Below, piece by piece: positions 4,723 through 12,024 of a stretch of 12,036 nucleotides of DNA. Positions within the stretch are counted from its first letter, which is position 1. The number at the start of each line of letters is the position of its first letter. Under the pieces are notes generated by a model. That model did not search any database. It saw only the letters and a program-made list of their open reading frames with translations, and was not told the origin of the DNA. A program made the position numbers and the translations under genes. The DNA comes from an uncultured Lachnospiraceae bacterium (GTDB lineage: Bacteria; Bacillota; Clostridia; Lachnospirales; Lachnospiraceae), in assembly GCA_910578475.1 (NCBI GenBank), contig CAJTRK010000057.1:1-12036 (forward strand). The letters run 5' to 3'.

Positions 4723-7595
4723 TTGGAAATAAACTTGTCTTAGGGATTCTGGCGCATGTTGACGCCGGAAAAACGACTCTGGCGGAAAACATATTATATC
4801 AAAGCGGCAGCATCAGAAAAGCGGGAAGAGTGGACCACAGAGATACATTTCTGGACACGGATGTGCAGGAACGGATGCGGGGAATTACCATTTTCAGCAA
4901 GCAGGCGGAATTTTCATGGAAAGGCATGGACGTAACGCTGCTTGATACGCCCGGTCATGTGGATTTTTCGGCGGAGATGGAGCGGACCTTGCAGGTAATT
5001 GATTATGCGCTGCTTATCATAAGCGGCGCGGACGGGGTGCAGGGACATGTCATGACGCTCTGGAATCTGCTTATGCGTTACCGGATTCCGGTCTTTCTTT
5101 TTGTCAATAAAATGGACCAGCCGTGGACGGATAAAGAACGGCTGATGCGGGAATTACAGGAGCGGCTCGGCAGCCAGTGCGTTGATTTTACGGCGCAGGC
5201 GGTCTGTGAAGAACAGTCAGGAAAAGGGCATGTGGATTATGAGAGGTTTCTGGAAAATATTGCCGTATGTGATGAACTGCTTCTGGAAAAATATCTGGAG
5301 CAGGGGAGCATTGCCGACGAGGAAATTACGGCATTGATTGCGGACAGAAAGGTCTTTCCCTGTTATTTTGGCTCCGCATTGAAAGGCGATGGCGTCGGGA
5401 AACTTCTGGATGGTGTGGAGAAGTTTGCCCGCAGGCGGGAATACCCGGACAGTTTCGGCGCACGGGTTTATAAAATCGGAAGAGACAGCGCGGGCAATCG
5501 TCTGACTTACTTAAAAATAACAGGCGGCAGTTTACAGGTAAAGCAGTCCCTGAAAAGTAAAGCGGGAGACTGGGAAGAAAAGGCTGACCAGATTCGTATC
5601 TATTCCGGTACGAAGCATACGCTCGTAAAGGAAGCACCGGCAGGAACGGTTTGTGCAGTAACCGGACTTAGCCGGACTTTTTCGGGAGAAGGGCTTGGAG
5701 CGGAGCAGGGAAGCGTCGTTCCGCTGCTCGTGCCTGTTATGACATACCGGGTCGTTCTGCCGCCTGAAAGCGACGTTCACATGATATACCAAAAGTTATG
5801 TCAACTTGAAGAAGAGGAGCCGCAGCTTCACGTCGTCTGGAAAGAACAGCTTGGTGAGATGCACATACAGCTGATGGGCGAAGTGCAGATAGAGATATTG
5901 AAAAAGCTCATGGAGGAGCGTTTCGGCATTCTTGTCGAATTTGATGAAGGCAGCATCCTTTATAAAGAAACGATTCAAACGACTGTCGAGGGCGTTGGAC
6001 ATTATGAACCGCTGCGGCATTATGCGGAAGTGCATCTGTTGATGGAGCCGGGCGAAGCAGGCAGCGGACTCGTTTTCGATACAGACTGCAGCGAGGATAT
6101 TCTGGCTAAGAACTGGCAGCGTCTGATTCTGACACATCTGGAAGAAAAAGAGCATCCGGGGATTCTGACGGGCGCTCCGATTACGGATATGAAGATTACG
6201 CTTGCCGCGGGCCGGGCACATTTAAAGCATACCGAAGGCGGCGATTTCCGGCAGGCCACTTACCGGGCGGTTCGACATGGGCTTCATCGGGCGGAATGTG
6301 TTTTGCTGGAACCGGTTTATGAGTTTCGGCTGGAGCTGCCGTCCGCGATGATAGGGCGGGCCATGACGGATGTGCAGGCGATGAGCGGGCGTTTTGACGC
6401 GCCCTTGACGGAGGGGGATGTTTCCGTGCTTACGGGAACGGCTCCGGTTGCCGGCATGCAGGGCTATCAGGCGGAACTTACCGCATATTCCGGTGGGAGC
6501 GGCAGGCTTTTCTGCAGTCTGAAAGGATACGAGCCGTGTCATAATGCGGAGGAAGTCATCGCGCAAATCGGATACGAGGCCGGGAGGGATTTGGATAATC
6601 CGGCATCTTCCGTATTTTGTGCGCATGGAGCGGGATTTCTCGTGGAATGGCAGGATGTGGAGCGTTATATGCACTTGGAAAGCTGTCTGGAGGAAAGAAG
6701 CAGTTCGGAACGGGGCGGCTTGTCTGGCGAGAGAAATACTTCGGGGCATTTGCTCAGCGGGCAGCAGGCCGGTACGGAAAGCAGGGCGGGCGGTCAGTCG
6801 GCCAGTGAGCGCGGTGCGGGCGGATATGCCGCTCATCTTGCCGGAGAAAAAGAACTGGCGGAGATTTTTCAGCGGACTTACGGAAGCGGAAAAACGGCGG
6901 AAGAACGCGCCGGCCGCGGAAGAGACAAACAGGACGGCAGTCTGGACGCCCGCCGGAAATGGAACGGCGCGAAGACCATCATTGCGGGGAAATCCGGTGA
7001 TTCCGGCGAATCGCAGAAATCCGGCAGGACGCCGTCGCATGGAGGCATGCACAGGACCGCCGCCGGACGGGACGGAGAAGAATATCTGCTCGTGGACGGA
7101 TATAATATTCTTTTTGCCTGGGAAGAGCTGAAGGAGCTGGCGAAGGTCAGTCTGGACGGCGCAAGAGGAAAGCTGATGGACATTCTGAGCAATTATCAGG
7201 GATATCGGAAAATGACGCTGATATTGGTTTTCGATGCGTATAAGGTAAAAGGCAGTCCGGGGAGCATCTTTTCTTACCATAATATTCATGTGGTCTATAC
7301 GAAGGAAGCGGAAACAGCCGACCAGTATATTGAAAAAGTGACGCATGAAATCGCGCGAAATCATCGGGTGAGCGTGGCTACTTCAGACGGCCTGGAACAG
7401 CTCATTATTATGGGGCAGGGCGCAAGGCGGCTTTCGGCAAGGGATTTGAAAGAAGATATTATGTCAACCAACGAAGAGCTGAGAGAGCTGTTCATGAAGA
7501 ATCCGATAGCGGAAAAACAGTATTTATTCGATTCGCTTTCGTCGGAACTGGCGGAGCACATGGAGAATGTCAGACTGGGGAAAAAGGAGTTTTGA
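4719..7595 (+). CDS. Tet(M)/EF-G-like ribosomal GTPase fused to a YacP/Rae1-type NYN nuclease domain
   Basis: 958 residues; GGAAAG 8 nt upstream sets the start. The N-terminal part (1-655) is a complete translational GTPase of the ribosomal-protection type: G1 AHVDAGKTT (12-20), RGIT (54-57), DTPGH (76-80), NKMD (130-133), GSAL (218-221), then domains II-V. In the domain IV tip, where Tet(M) has the Ser-Pro-Val loop needed to dislodge tetracycline, this protein has HLKHTEGGDF (501-510), so classical tetracycline resistance is doubtful. Residues about 656-785 form a hydrophilic Gly/Ser/Arg/Glu-rich linker with one helical-looking patch (KELAEIFQRTYG, 711-722). Residues 788-915 match the NYN/PIN-like domain of YacP (Rae1 in Bacillus subtilis, an endonuclease acting in the ribosomal A site): LLVDGYN (790-796), VFDAY (837-841), ETAD (865-868) and ATSD (887-890) keep the acidic residues expected of an active site. 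The fusion predicts a cytoplasmic, ribosome-bound protein that combines GTP-driven action with mRNA cleavage. mrpE starts 2 nt after the stop. Confidence 0.9.
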   Translation: MIGNKLVLGILAHVDAGKTTLAENILYQSGSIRKAGRVDHRDTFLDTDVQERMRGITIFSKQAEFSWKGMDVTLLDTPGHVDFSAEMERTLQVIDYALLIISGADGVQGHVMTLWNLLMRYRIPVFLFVNKMDQPWTDKERLMRELQERLGSQCVDFTAQAVCEEQSGKGHVDYERFLENIAVCDELLLEKYLEQGSIADEEITALIADRKVFPCYFGSALKGDGVGKLLDGVEKFARRREYPDSFGARVYKIGRDSAGNRLTYLKITGGSLQVKQSLKSKAGDWEEKADQIRIYSGTKHTLVKEAPAGTVCAVTGLSRTFSGEGLGAEQGSVVPLLVPVMTYRVVLPPESDVHMIYQKLCQLEEEEPQLHVVWKEQLGEMHIQLMGEVQIEILKKLMEERFGILVEFDEGSILYKETIQTTVEGVGHYEPLRHYAEVHLLMEPGEAGSGLVFDTDCSEDILAKNWQRLILTHLEEKEHPGILTGAPITDMKITLAAGRAHLKHTEGGDFRQATYRAVRHGLHRAECVLLEPVYEFRLELPSAMIGRAMTDVQAMSGRFDAPLTEGDVSVLTGTAPVAGMQGYQAELTAYSGGSGRLFCSLKGYEPCHNAEEVIAQIGYEAGRDLDNPASSVFCAHGAGFLVEWQDVERYMHLESCLEERSSSERGGLSGERNTSGHLLSGQQAGTESRAGGQSASERGAGGYAAHLAGEKELAEIFQRTYGSGKTAEERAGRGRDKQDGSLDARRKWNGAKTIIAGKSGDSGESQKSGRTPSHGGMHRTAAGRDGEEYLLVDGYNILFAWEELKELAKVSLDGARGKLMDILSNYQGYRKMTLILVFDAYKVKGSPGSIFSYHNIHVVYTKEAETADQYIEKVTHEIARNHRVSVATSDGLEQLIIMGQGARRLSARDLKEDIMSTNEELRELFMKNPIAEKQYLFDSLSSELAEHMENVRLGKKEF

Positions 7596-7597
7596 CC

Positions 7598-8065
7598 ATG
7601 TTTTTATTATATTTTTTACTCTGGGTCATTTTTAACGGAAATTTCACATTGGAAATTGCGTTGTTCGGCGTGGTTATCGCAACGGCTGTTTTCGCGTTTA
7701 CATGCAGATTCGCGGATTACAGCATCGAAAAAGAAAAACTGCTTTTCAAAAATCTGTTTCGCATCATTCGGTATGTCGTGGTGTTGGTCATTGAAATCGT
7801 AAAGGCAAATTTTGCGGTGGTGCGTCTGATTTTGTCACAGGAGGAAGAAATCGAACCGGCGCTCGTGACCTTTCGTTCAGATTTAAAGACGGCGGCGGGG
7901 CGTTCGGCGCTGGCCAATGCCATAACGCTGACGCCGGGAACCATCACGGTGCAGCTGGAAGACGATGTCTATACGGTACATTGTCTGGATGAATCACTTG
8001 CCGAGGGCATAAAGGAATCTGTTTTTGTAAAGCGTATGGAAGAAATCGAGAGAGGGGGACGCTGA
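7598..8065 (+). CDS. mrpE: Na+/H+ antiporter subunit MrpE
   Basis: 155 residues. AAGGAG (7584-7589) lies 8 nt before the ATG at 7598; an in-frame TTG at 7592 is too close to it. Two N-terminal membrane segments (FLLYFLLWVIFNGNFTLE and ALFGVVIATAVFAFTC), a third near residues 50-70, then a soluble region containing SALANAITLTPGTITVQLEDDVYTVHCLDE are typical of MrpE/MnhE, whose usual length is about 160. MrpE is an accessory membrane subunit of the multisubunit cation/proton antiporter and belongs to the group also found in membrane-bound hydrogenases (MbhA). It follows the GTPase-nuclease gene by 2 nt and precedes mrpF by 3 nt. Confidence 0.93.
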   Translation: MFLLYFLLWVIFNGNFTLEIALFGVVIATAVFAFTCRFADYSIEKEKLLFKNLFRIIRYVVVLVIEIVKANFAVVRLILSQEEEIEPALVTFRSDLKTAAGRSALANAITLTPGTITVQLEDDVYTVHCLDESLAEGIKESVFVKRMEEIERGGR

Positions 8066-8068
8066 GCC

Positions 8069-8395
8069 ATGGGAAAAGGTGTACCGGGACTGGACCAGGC
8101 GTATCATATACTGTTTACCGTCGTCCTGACAGTCCTGGCGGTTATGATTATCCTGTGCCTGATTCGGGCCATTATCGGGCCGCGCATCGCGGACAGAATC
8201 GTTGCGACAAATATGATGGGAACGATTGTGATGGTCATCATTGCCATACTTGCCATTATGCTGAAAGAAGGATATCTGGTGGATATCTGCATCATATACG
8301 CGATGATAAGTTTTCTTGCGGTCATCGTGCTGACAAAGGTCTATATGGGCGTATATCAGGAAAAGAAGGAGGAAGAAGACGATGGCGGTCATTGA
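8069..8395 (+). CDS. mrpF: Na+/H+ antiporter subunit MrpF
   Basis: 108 residues with three membrane segments: about 14-34, 45-63 and 70-92. The GPRIADRIVATNMMGT stretch after the first segment and the LVDICIIYAMISFLAVIVLTK stretch are characteristic of MrpF/MnhF (MbhB). An RBS-like GAGGGGG lies about 10 nt before the ATG. The acidic C-terminal tail (KKEEEDDGGH) overlaps the start of mrpG by 14 nt, so translation is coupled. MrpF is a small subunit of the antiporter core; its own transport role is not defined. Confidence 0.93.
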   Translation: MGKGVPGLDQAYHILFTVVLTVLAVMIILCLIRAIIGPRIADRIVATNMMGTIVMVIIAILAIMLKEGYLVDICIIYAMISFLAVIVLTKVYMGVYQEKKEEEDDGGH

Positions 8396-8783
8396 ATGGA
8401 TTCGTTTTTTGTTCGGTGCGTTGTTTCTGCTCTGCGGTCTTCTCATTTTTCTGATTGAGATGGTCGGCGTGTTCCGTTTCCGCTATGTGATGAACAGAAT
8501 GCACGCCGCCGCGATGGGAGATACGCTCGGCATTGCGAGCTCGTTGATTGGACTGATACTTTTCAGCGGACTGAATTTTACATCTTTAAAATTGTTCTGC
8601 ATCATTGTTTTTCTGTGGTTTTCCTCTCCGACCTCGTCCCATCTGATAGCGCGGCTGGAGGTTGTGACGGATGAAAAAAAGGAGAAGCATTATACCGTTA
8701 TGAATCTGGATAAGCCGGAGGAGCGGCAAAAAGAAGACGCCAAATCAGGAAACACCGAAGCAGGAAGCGCCGGCGGGGAATAG
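8382..8783 (+). CDS. mrpG: Na+/H+ antiporter subunit MrpG
   Basis: 133 residues; AAGGAGG (8366-8372) lies 9 nt before the ATG, inside mrpF. Three membrane segments, the RFRYVMNRMHAAAMGDTLG loop between the first and second, and FLWFSSPTSSHLIAR at the end of the third identify MrpG/MnhG (MbhC). The last 40 residues are a hydrophilic, charged tail ending in Gly-rich sequence, probably a disordered cytoplasmic extension. It is followed by DUF4040 after a 17-nt gap that carries a strong RBS. Confidence 0.93.
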   Translation: MAVIEWIRFLFGALFLLCGLLIFLIEMVGVFRFRYVMNRMHAAAMGDTLGIASSLIGLILFSGLNFTSLKLFCIIVFLWFSSPTSSHLIARLEVVTDEKKEKHYTVMNLDKPEERQKEDAKSGNTEAGSAGGE

Positions 8784-8800
8784 GAGAGGAGGTCATCCGT

Positions 8801-9088
8801 ATGCAGGTTTTTACGAATATTTTACTGATTTTTCTGATTATCTGTGCCGTTGCGGCCAGTCTGTCCAAAAATCTGTTGAATACGATCCTGATTTTCATGT
8901 CGTACAGTCTGGTGATGTCCATCATCTGGATTTTGCTGGAGTCTCCTGACCTGGCGATTACGGAAGCGGCGGTCGGGGCCGGCGTGACAAGTGTATTGTT
9001 CTTCGTCACGCTGAAAAAAATTCATGCTATTATGAAGGCCGACAAGAAGGAGGAAAAAGGGCATGAGCAGAAAAATACCGAGACATGA
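8801..9088 (+). CDS. DUF4040/MbhD-like antiporter subunit (MrpA C-terminal-type fragment)
   Basis: 95 residues, preceded by GAGGAGGT. Three membrane segments (about 3-20, 25-45, 55-72) contain ESPDLAITEAAVGAGVTSVLFF (residues 47-68), the signature of DUF4040, which forms part of the C terminus of MrpA in Bacillus and is the separate MbhD subunit in hydrogenase-type complexes. The Glu/Asp residues inside the membrane segments are thought to line the proton or cation path in this family. The Lys/Glu-rich tail overlaps the next gene by 26 nt. A separate reading frame for this piece shows that MrpA is split in this cluster. Confidence 0.88.
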   Translation: MQVFTNILLIFLIICAVAASLSKNLLNTILIFMSYSLVMSIIWILLESPDLAITEAAVGAGVTSVLFFVTLKKIHAIMKADKKEEKGHEQKNTET

Positions 9089-10031
9089 GTATGAAAAGAC
9101 GCTTTCTTTCCGACTGAAACAGTGGTTTGAAGGAACAAAAGACCCTTTTTTAAATACGGTGGAAATGAAACCGCAGACAGAAAGACAGAAAGATGAGGAT
9201 ATTGACTGGAAGCGGAAGCGGGAGAAAAGACAGCGGATTGAAGCAATTTATGACCTTGCGCATAACTGGGAAATCAGGAGCTTTCAGAAATTTTATAAAG
9301 TGTTCAGCGGCCTGTTCTGCCTTTTTCTGGTGGCAATGCTGCTGATTGCGGTCTCTTATCTGCCATCCTACGGTCATCCGGAAAACCCGGCGAACAATGA
9401 AGTCGCCAGGCGCTATATCGAAAGCGGTCTGGAAGAAACGGGAGCGGTGAATATCGTGACGGGCATGATTCTGGACTACCGGGCATTTGACACGTTGGGA
9501 GAGTCACATGTATTGTTTATTGCCACCTGCACGGTGTTGATTCTGCTGCGCAAAGATAAAAAGAAAGATGACAACGGCAAAGATGTGGAAGAAAGCGACC
9601 GTATTTATGAGCCGAAAAACGACGTCATTTTACAGACTGCCGCGAGGGTGCTTGTGCCGCCCATTATTATTTTCGGCATTTATGTGATTTTGGGCGGACA
9701 TCTCGGCCCGGGCGGCGGTTTTTCCGGCGGTGCGATTATCGGCGCAGGGCTGATTCTGTATCTGAACGCGTTCGGATTCAGGAAGACGGAGCGGTTTTTT
9801 ACCGGAAAAACGTACAAGATACTCAGCGTCAGCGCGCTCGGCTGTTACTGTCTTGCAAAGAGCTATTCTTTTTATACGGGTGCGAACCATATCGAAAGTG
9901 TGATTCCGCTCGGAACGCCGGGAGCGATTTTGAGCAGCGGGCTGATACTCGTGCTGAATATCTGTGTCGGCATCGTAGTTGCGGGAACGATGTATACGTT
10001 TTATGTCATGTTCCGAAAAGGAGGCTATTGA
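9063..10031 (+). CDS. mrpB: Antiporter subunit MrpB with an MbhE-like domain and a charged N-terminal extension
   Basis: 322 residues; AAGGAGG (9047-9053) lies 9 nt before the ATG. Three parts are visible. Residues 1-75 are a highly charged cytoplasmic extension (KRKREKRQR at 50-58) not usual for MrpB. Residues about 78-162 are two membrane segments flanking an outside loop with FDTLGESHVLF (142-152), the MbhE-like piece that forms the extreme C terminus of MrpA in Bacillus. Residues about 187-322 are the MnhB domain, with GGHLGPGGGFSGG (211-223) and three further membrane segments. The gene is therefore an MbhE-MnhB fusion. It belongs to the antiporter membrane core. The next gene starts after one spacer base. 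Confidence 0.9.
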   Translation: MSRKIPRHEYEKTLSFRLKQWFEGTKDPFLNTVEMKPQTERQKDEDIDWKRKREKRQRIEAIYDLAHNWEIRSFQKFYKVFSGLFCLFLVAMLLIAVSYLPSYGHPENPANNEVARRYIESGLEETGAVNIVTGMILDYRAFDTLGESHVLFIATCTVLILLRKDKKKDDNGKDVEESDRIYEPKNDVILQTAARVLVPPIIIFGIYVILGGHLGPGGGFSGGAIIGAGLILYLNAFGFRKTERFFTGKTYKILSVSALGCYCLAKSYSFYTGANHIESVIPLGTPGAILSSGLILVLNICVGIVVAGTMYTFYVMFRKGGY

Positions 10032-10032
10032 A

Positions 10033-10410
10033 ATGGATTTTGCCAATTTTCTGACGAATTACGAGGAAGCCGTGTCAATGATACTTTTCGGCATCGGGTT
10101 TTCCAATCTTCTGATGCAGAAAAATCTGATAAAGAAAATCGTCGGCATGAATATCATGGACACTTCGGTGTATCTGTTCCTTGCTTTAAAAGGCTATATT
10201 GCGGGGCATAAAGCGCCGATTGTAACGGATGGCATCCGCAGCGCGGAAGCTTATATCAATCCGATTCCGAGCGGCCTTGTGCTGACTGGGATTGTTGTTT
10301 CCGTTTCCGTGACCGCCTTGATGCTGGCGTTGACGATTCGTTTGTATAACCGATATCATACGCTGGATTTGGATGAGATATCCACACAGTTGAAGAAGGA
10401 GGGATTATAA
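10033..10410 (+). CDS. mrpC: Na+/H+ antiporter subunit MrpC (NuoK-like)
   Basis: 125 residues. AAAAGGAGG (10016-10024) lies 8 nt before the ATG at 10033; a longer in-frame start at 9979 lies inside mrpB and has no RBS. Three membrane segments, with IGFSNLLMQKNLIKKIVGMNIMDTSVYLF after the first and NPIPSGLVLTGIVVSVSVTALMLAL in the last, identify MrpC/MnhC, a homologue of complex I NuoK. It links the small subunits to the MrpD-type antiporter subunits. The stop and the mrpD start share one base (TAATG). Confidence 0.93.
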   Translation: MDFANFLTNYEEAVSMILFGIGFSNLLMQKNLIKKIVGMNIMDTSVYLFLALKGYIAGHKAPIVTDGIRSAEAYINPIPSGLVLTGIVVSVSVTALMLALTIRLYNRYHTLDLDEISTQLKKEGL

Positions 10411-11918
10411 TGGCTTTCGTGCAGAATTTTCCCTTTATTTCGATTCTGCTTTCCTTATTTGCCGGTCCCATATCTTCTGTTTTGAACGGAAAATCGGCGA
10501 AACGTCTGAATCTGCTCGTCATTACGGTTATCGGCGGAATGTCGGCCGCAGTTCTTGCCTTTGTGCTCAGGACGGGACAGGAATACGTCTATACGATGGG
10601 ACATTTTCCGGCGCCCTGGGGAAATGAAATCCGCGTCGGGATTCTGGAAGCGGCGATGGCGCTGTTTTTCTGTATCATTATGTTTTTGTGCGTCATCGGC
10701 GGCGCGCTGGAGCGGGAACTGGAAATCGAAGAGACGAAACAGAACCTGTACTATATTATGGTGAATCTGCTGTTGTGTTCTCTGCTCGCACTGATTTATA
10801 CGAACGATTTGTTCACGGCTTATGTTTTCGTGGAAATCAATACTATTTCCGCCTGCGGTCTGATTATGATACGGCAGACGGGAAGAACCTTCGAGGCTGC
10901 CGTCCGCTATATGATTATGAGTCTGTTGGGCTCCGGTCTGCTGCTGCTCGGCATCTGTTTTTTATACAGCCTGACGGGGCATCTTTTGATGAGCAATATC
11001 AAAGAGCAGGCGGCGTTTTTGCAGGCATCGGGAGAATATCATGTTCCGCTTCTCGTCGCTATCTGTCTGATGTCGGTGGGAATCGCCATTAAGAGCGCAC
11101 TTTATCCTTTTCATACATGGCTGCCGGACGCCTACGGATATTCTACATTGTCCTCCGCGGCGATTCTGTCTTCGCTGGTCTCGAAGGGATATATCTTTCT
11201 GCTGGTCAAAATCTTTTACCGGGTCATCGGCTTTGACATTATCCGGGAAAGCAAGGTTATCAACGTGCTGTTTGTGTTCGGCGTCGCGGGAATGATTATG
11301 GGCTCCGTTAATGCCATCAGGGAAAATGATATCAACCGGATGATTGCTTATTCTTCGGTGGCGCAGATTGGTTATATCTACATGGGATTCGGTCTGGGAA
11401 CGACTTCAGGCATGATTGCGAGCATTTATCATATCGTTTCCCATGCGGCGACCAAATCGCTGCTTTTTGTGGCGGCTTCGGGCATTACGGATGCTTCGGC
11501 CAAAAGCAAGAATTTCTTTGACCTGACCGGGGCGGGGTATCGGAATAAACTGGCCGGCGTCGCCTTTACGGCAGGTTCGCTTTCAATGGTCGGTTTTCCG
11601 ATGTTTTCCGGGTTCATTTCCAAACTGCTTTTTGCTCAGGCGGCGATGGAGAACCGGCATAAAATCATGATTACGATGATTGCGCTCGCCATCAGCGTTA
11701 TTTTGAATGCGGTGTACTTTATGAAGACGGTCATCCGGATTTATACGCCGGAAAAGAAACGTGTTGTGATAGACAAAGGATTTGAGGAAATCAGTTTTTG
11801 GGAACAGCCCGCCAAAAGCTTTGCGCTCGTGTGTTTCATTGCGCTGAATGTATTCCTCGGGCTGTTTTCCGAGCCTGTTATCGGGCTGATAGAACGCGGG
11901 CTGATGATGTTTGCTTAG
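10410..11918 (+). CDS. mrpD: Na+/H+ antiporter subunit MrpD (NuoM/NuoN-like)
   Basis: 502 residues, about the usual MrpD length; AAGGAGGG precedes the ATG. It is a polytopic protein of the proton-conducting transporter family (about 14 membrane segments expected). Residues that carry the proton path in the family are present: Glu142 in YVFVEINTIS, Lys228 in AIKSALYPFHTWLPDAY, His235, Lys259 in SLVSKGYIF, and His345/Lys349 in VSHAATKSLLFVA. The protein should therefore be an active antiporter channel. MrpA, the other large channel subunit, is not in the window and could lie downstream. The gene ends 84 nt before the next probable start. Confidence 0.94.
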   Translation: MAFVQNFPFISILLSLFAGPISSVLNGKSAKRLNLLVITVIGGMSAAVLAFVLRTGQEYVYTMGHFPAPWGNEIRVGILEAAMALFFCIIMFLCVIGGALERELEIEETKQNLYYIMVNLLLCSLLALIYTNDLFTAYVFVEINTISACGLIMIRQTGRTFEAAVRYMIMSLLGSGLLLLGICFLYSLTGHLLMSNIKEQAAFLQASGEYHVPLLVAICLMSVGIAIKSALYPFHTWLPDAYGYSTLSSAAILSSLVSKGYIFLLVKIFYRVIGFDIIRESKVINVLFVFGVAGMIMGSVNAIRENDINRMIAYSSVAQIGYIYMGFGLGTTSGMIASIYHIVSHAATKSLLFVAASGITDASAKSKNFFDLTGAGYRNKLAGVAFTAGSLSMVGFPMFSGFISKLLFAQAAMENRHKIMITMIALAISVILNAVYFMKTVIRIYTPEKKRVVIDKGFEEISFWEQPAKSFALVCFIALNVFLGLFSEPVIGLIERGLMMFA

Positions 11919-11929
11919 TGTGAAGAGAA

Positions 11930-11999
11930 GTTCTAATGCTCACAGCAAAGGCTGTTTCGCCAAGAACCTCGAAGTCTGCAAAGCTGCGACATGGAGGTT
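11930..11999 (+). promoter_or_regulatory. Possible alternative RNA stems before the next gene
   Basis: GTTCT (11930-11934) can pair with AGAAC (11963-11967) around an inner ACAGC-AAAG-GCTGT hairpin (11942-11955). AACCTC (11965-11970) can pair with GAGGTT (11994-11999), which contains most of the next Shine-Dalgarno. The two pairings share the bases at 11965-11967, so they exclude each other. The stems are short and could be chance. Confidence 0.3.
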
Positions 12000-12000
12000 A

Positions 12001-12024
12001 GTGTGAAAAATAAATTTTTCACAC
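12001..12024 (+). repeat. Perfect 10-bp inverted repeat across the next start codon
   Basis: GTGTGAAAAA (12001-12010), loop TAAA, TTTTTCACAC (12015-12024). It overlaps the proposed GTG start at 12003. It could reduce initiation or be a binding site; no T-tract follows, so it is not a terminator. Confidence 0.6.

Noticed and set aside
6544..7131. A plus-strand 195-codon frame inside the linker region of the fusion
   Set aside because: It overlaps the Gly/Arg-rich linker in another frame and is Arg-rich; the fusion frame continues uninterrupted into the NYN domain, so this is not evidence of a frameshift.
6222..7364. A 380-codon open frame on the minus strand
   Set aside because: It lies opposite the GTPase-nuclease gene, whose frame has clear domain motifs. 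The antisense product is rich in Arg, Pro and Phe with no recognisable domain, typical of a shadow frame.
4719..7595. Calling the gene a tetracycline resistance determinant
   Set aside because: The tetracycline-displacing tip of domain IV is not conserved and a nuclease domain is added, so resistance cannot be claimed from sequence.
11930..11970. An intrinsic terminator after mrpD
   Set aside because: The stems are only 5-6 bp and no run of T follows.
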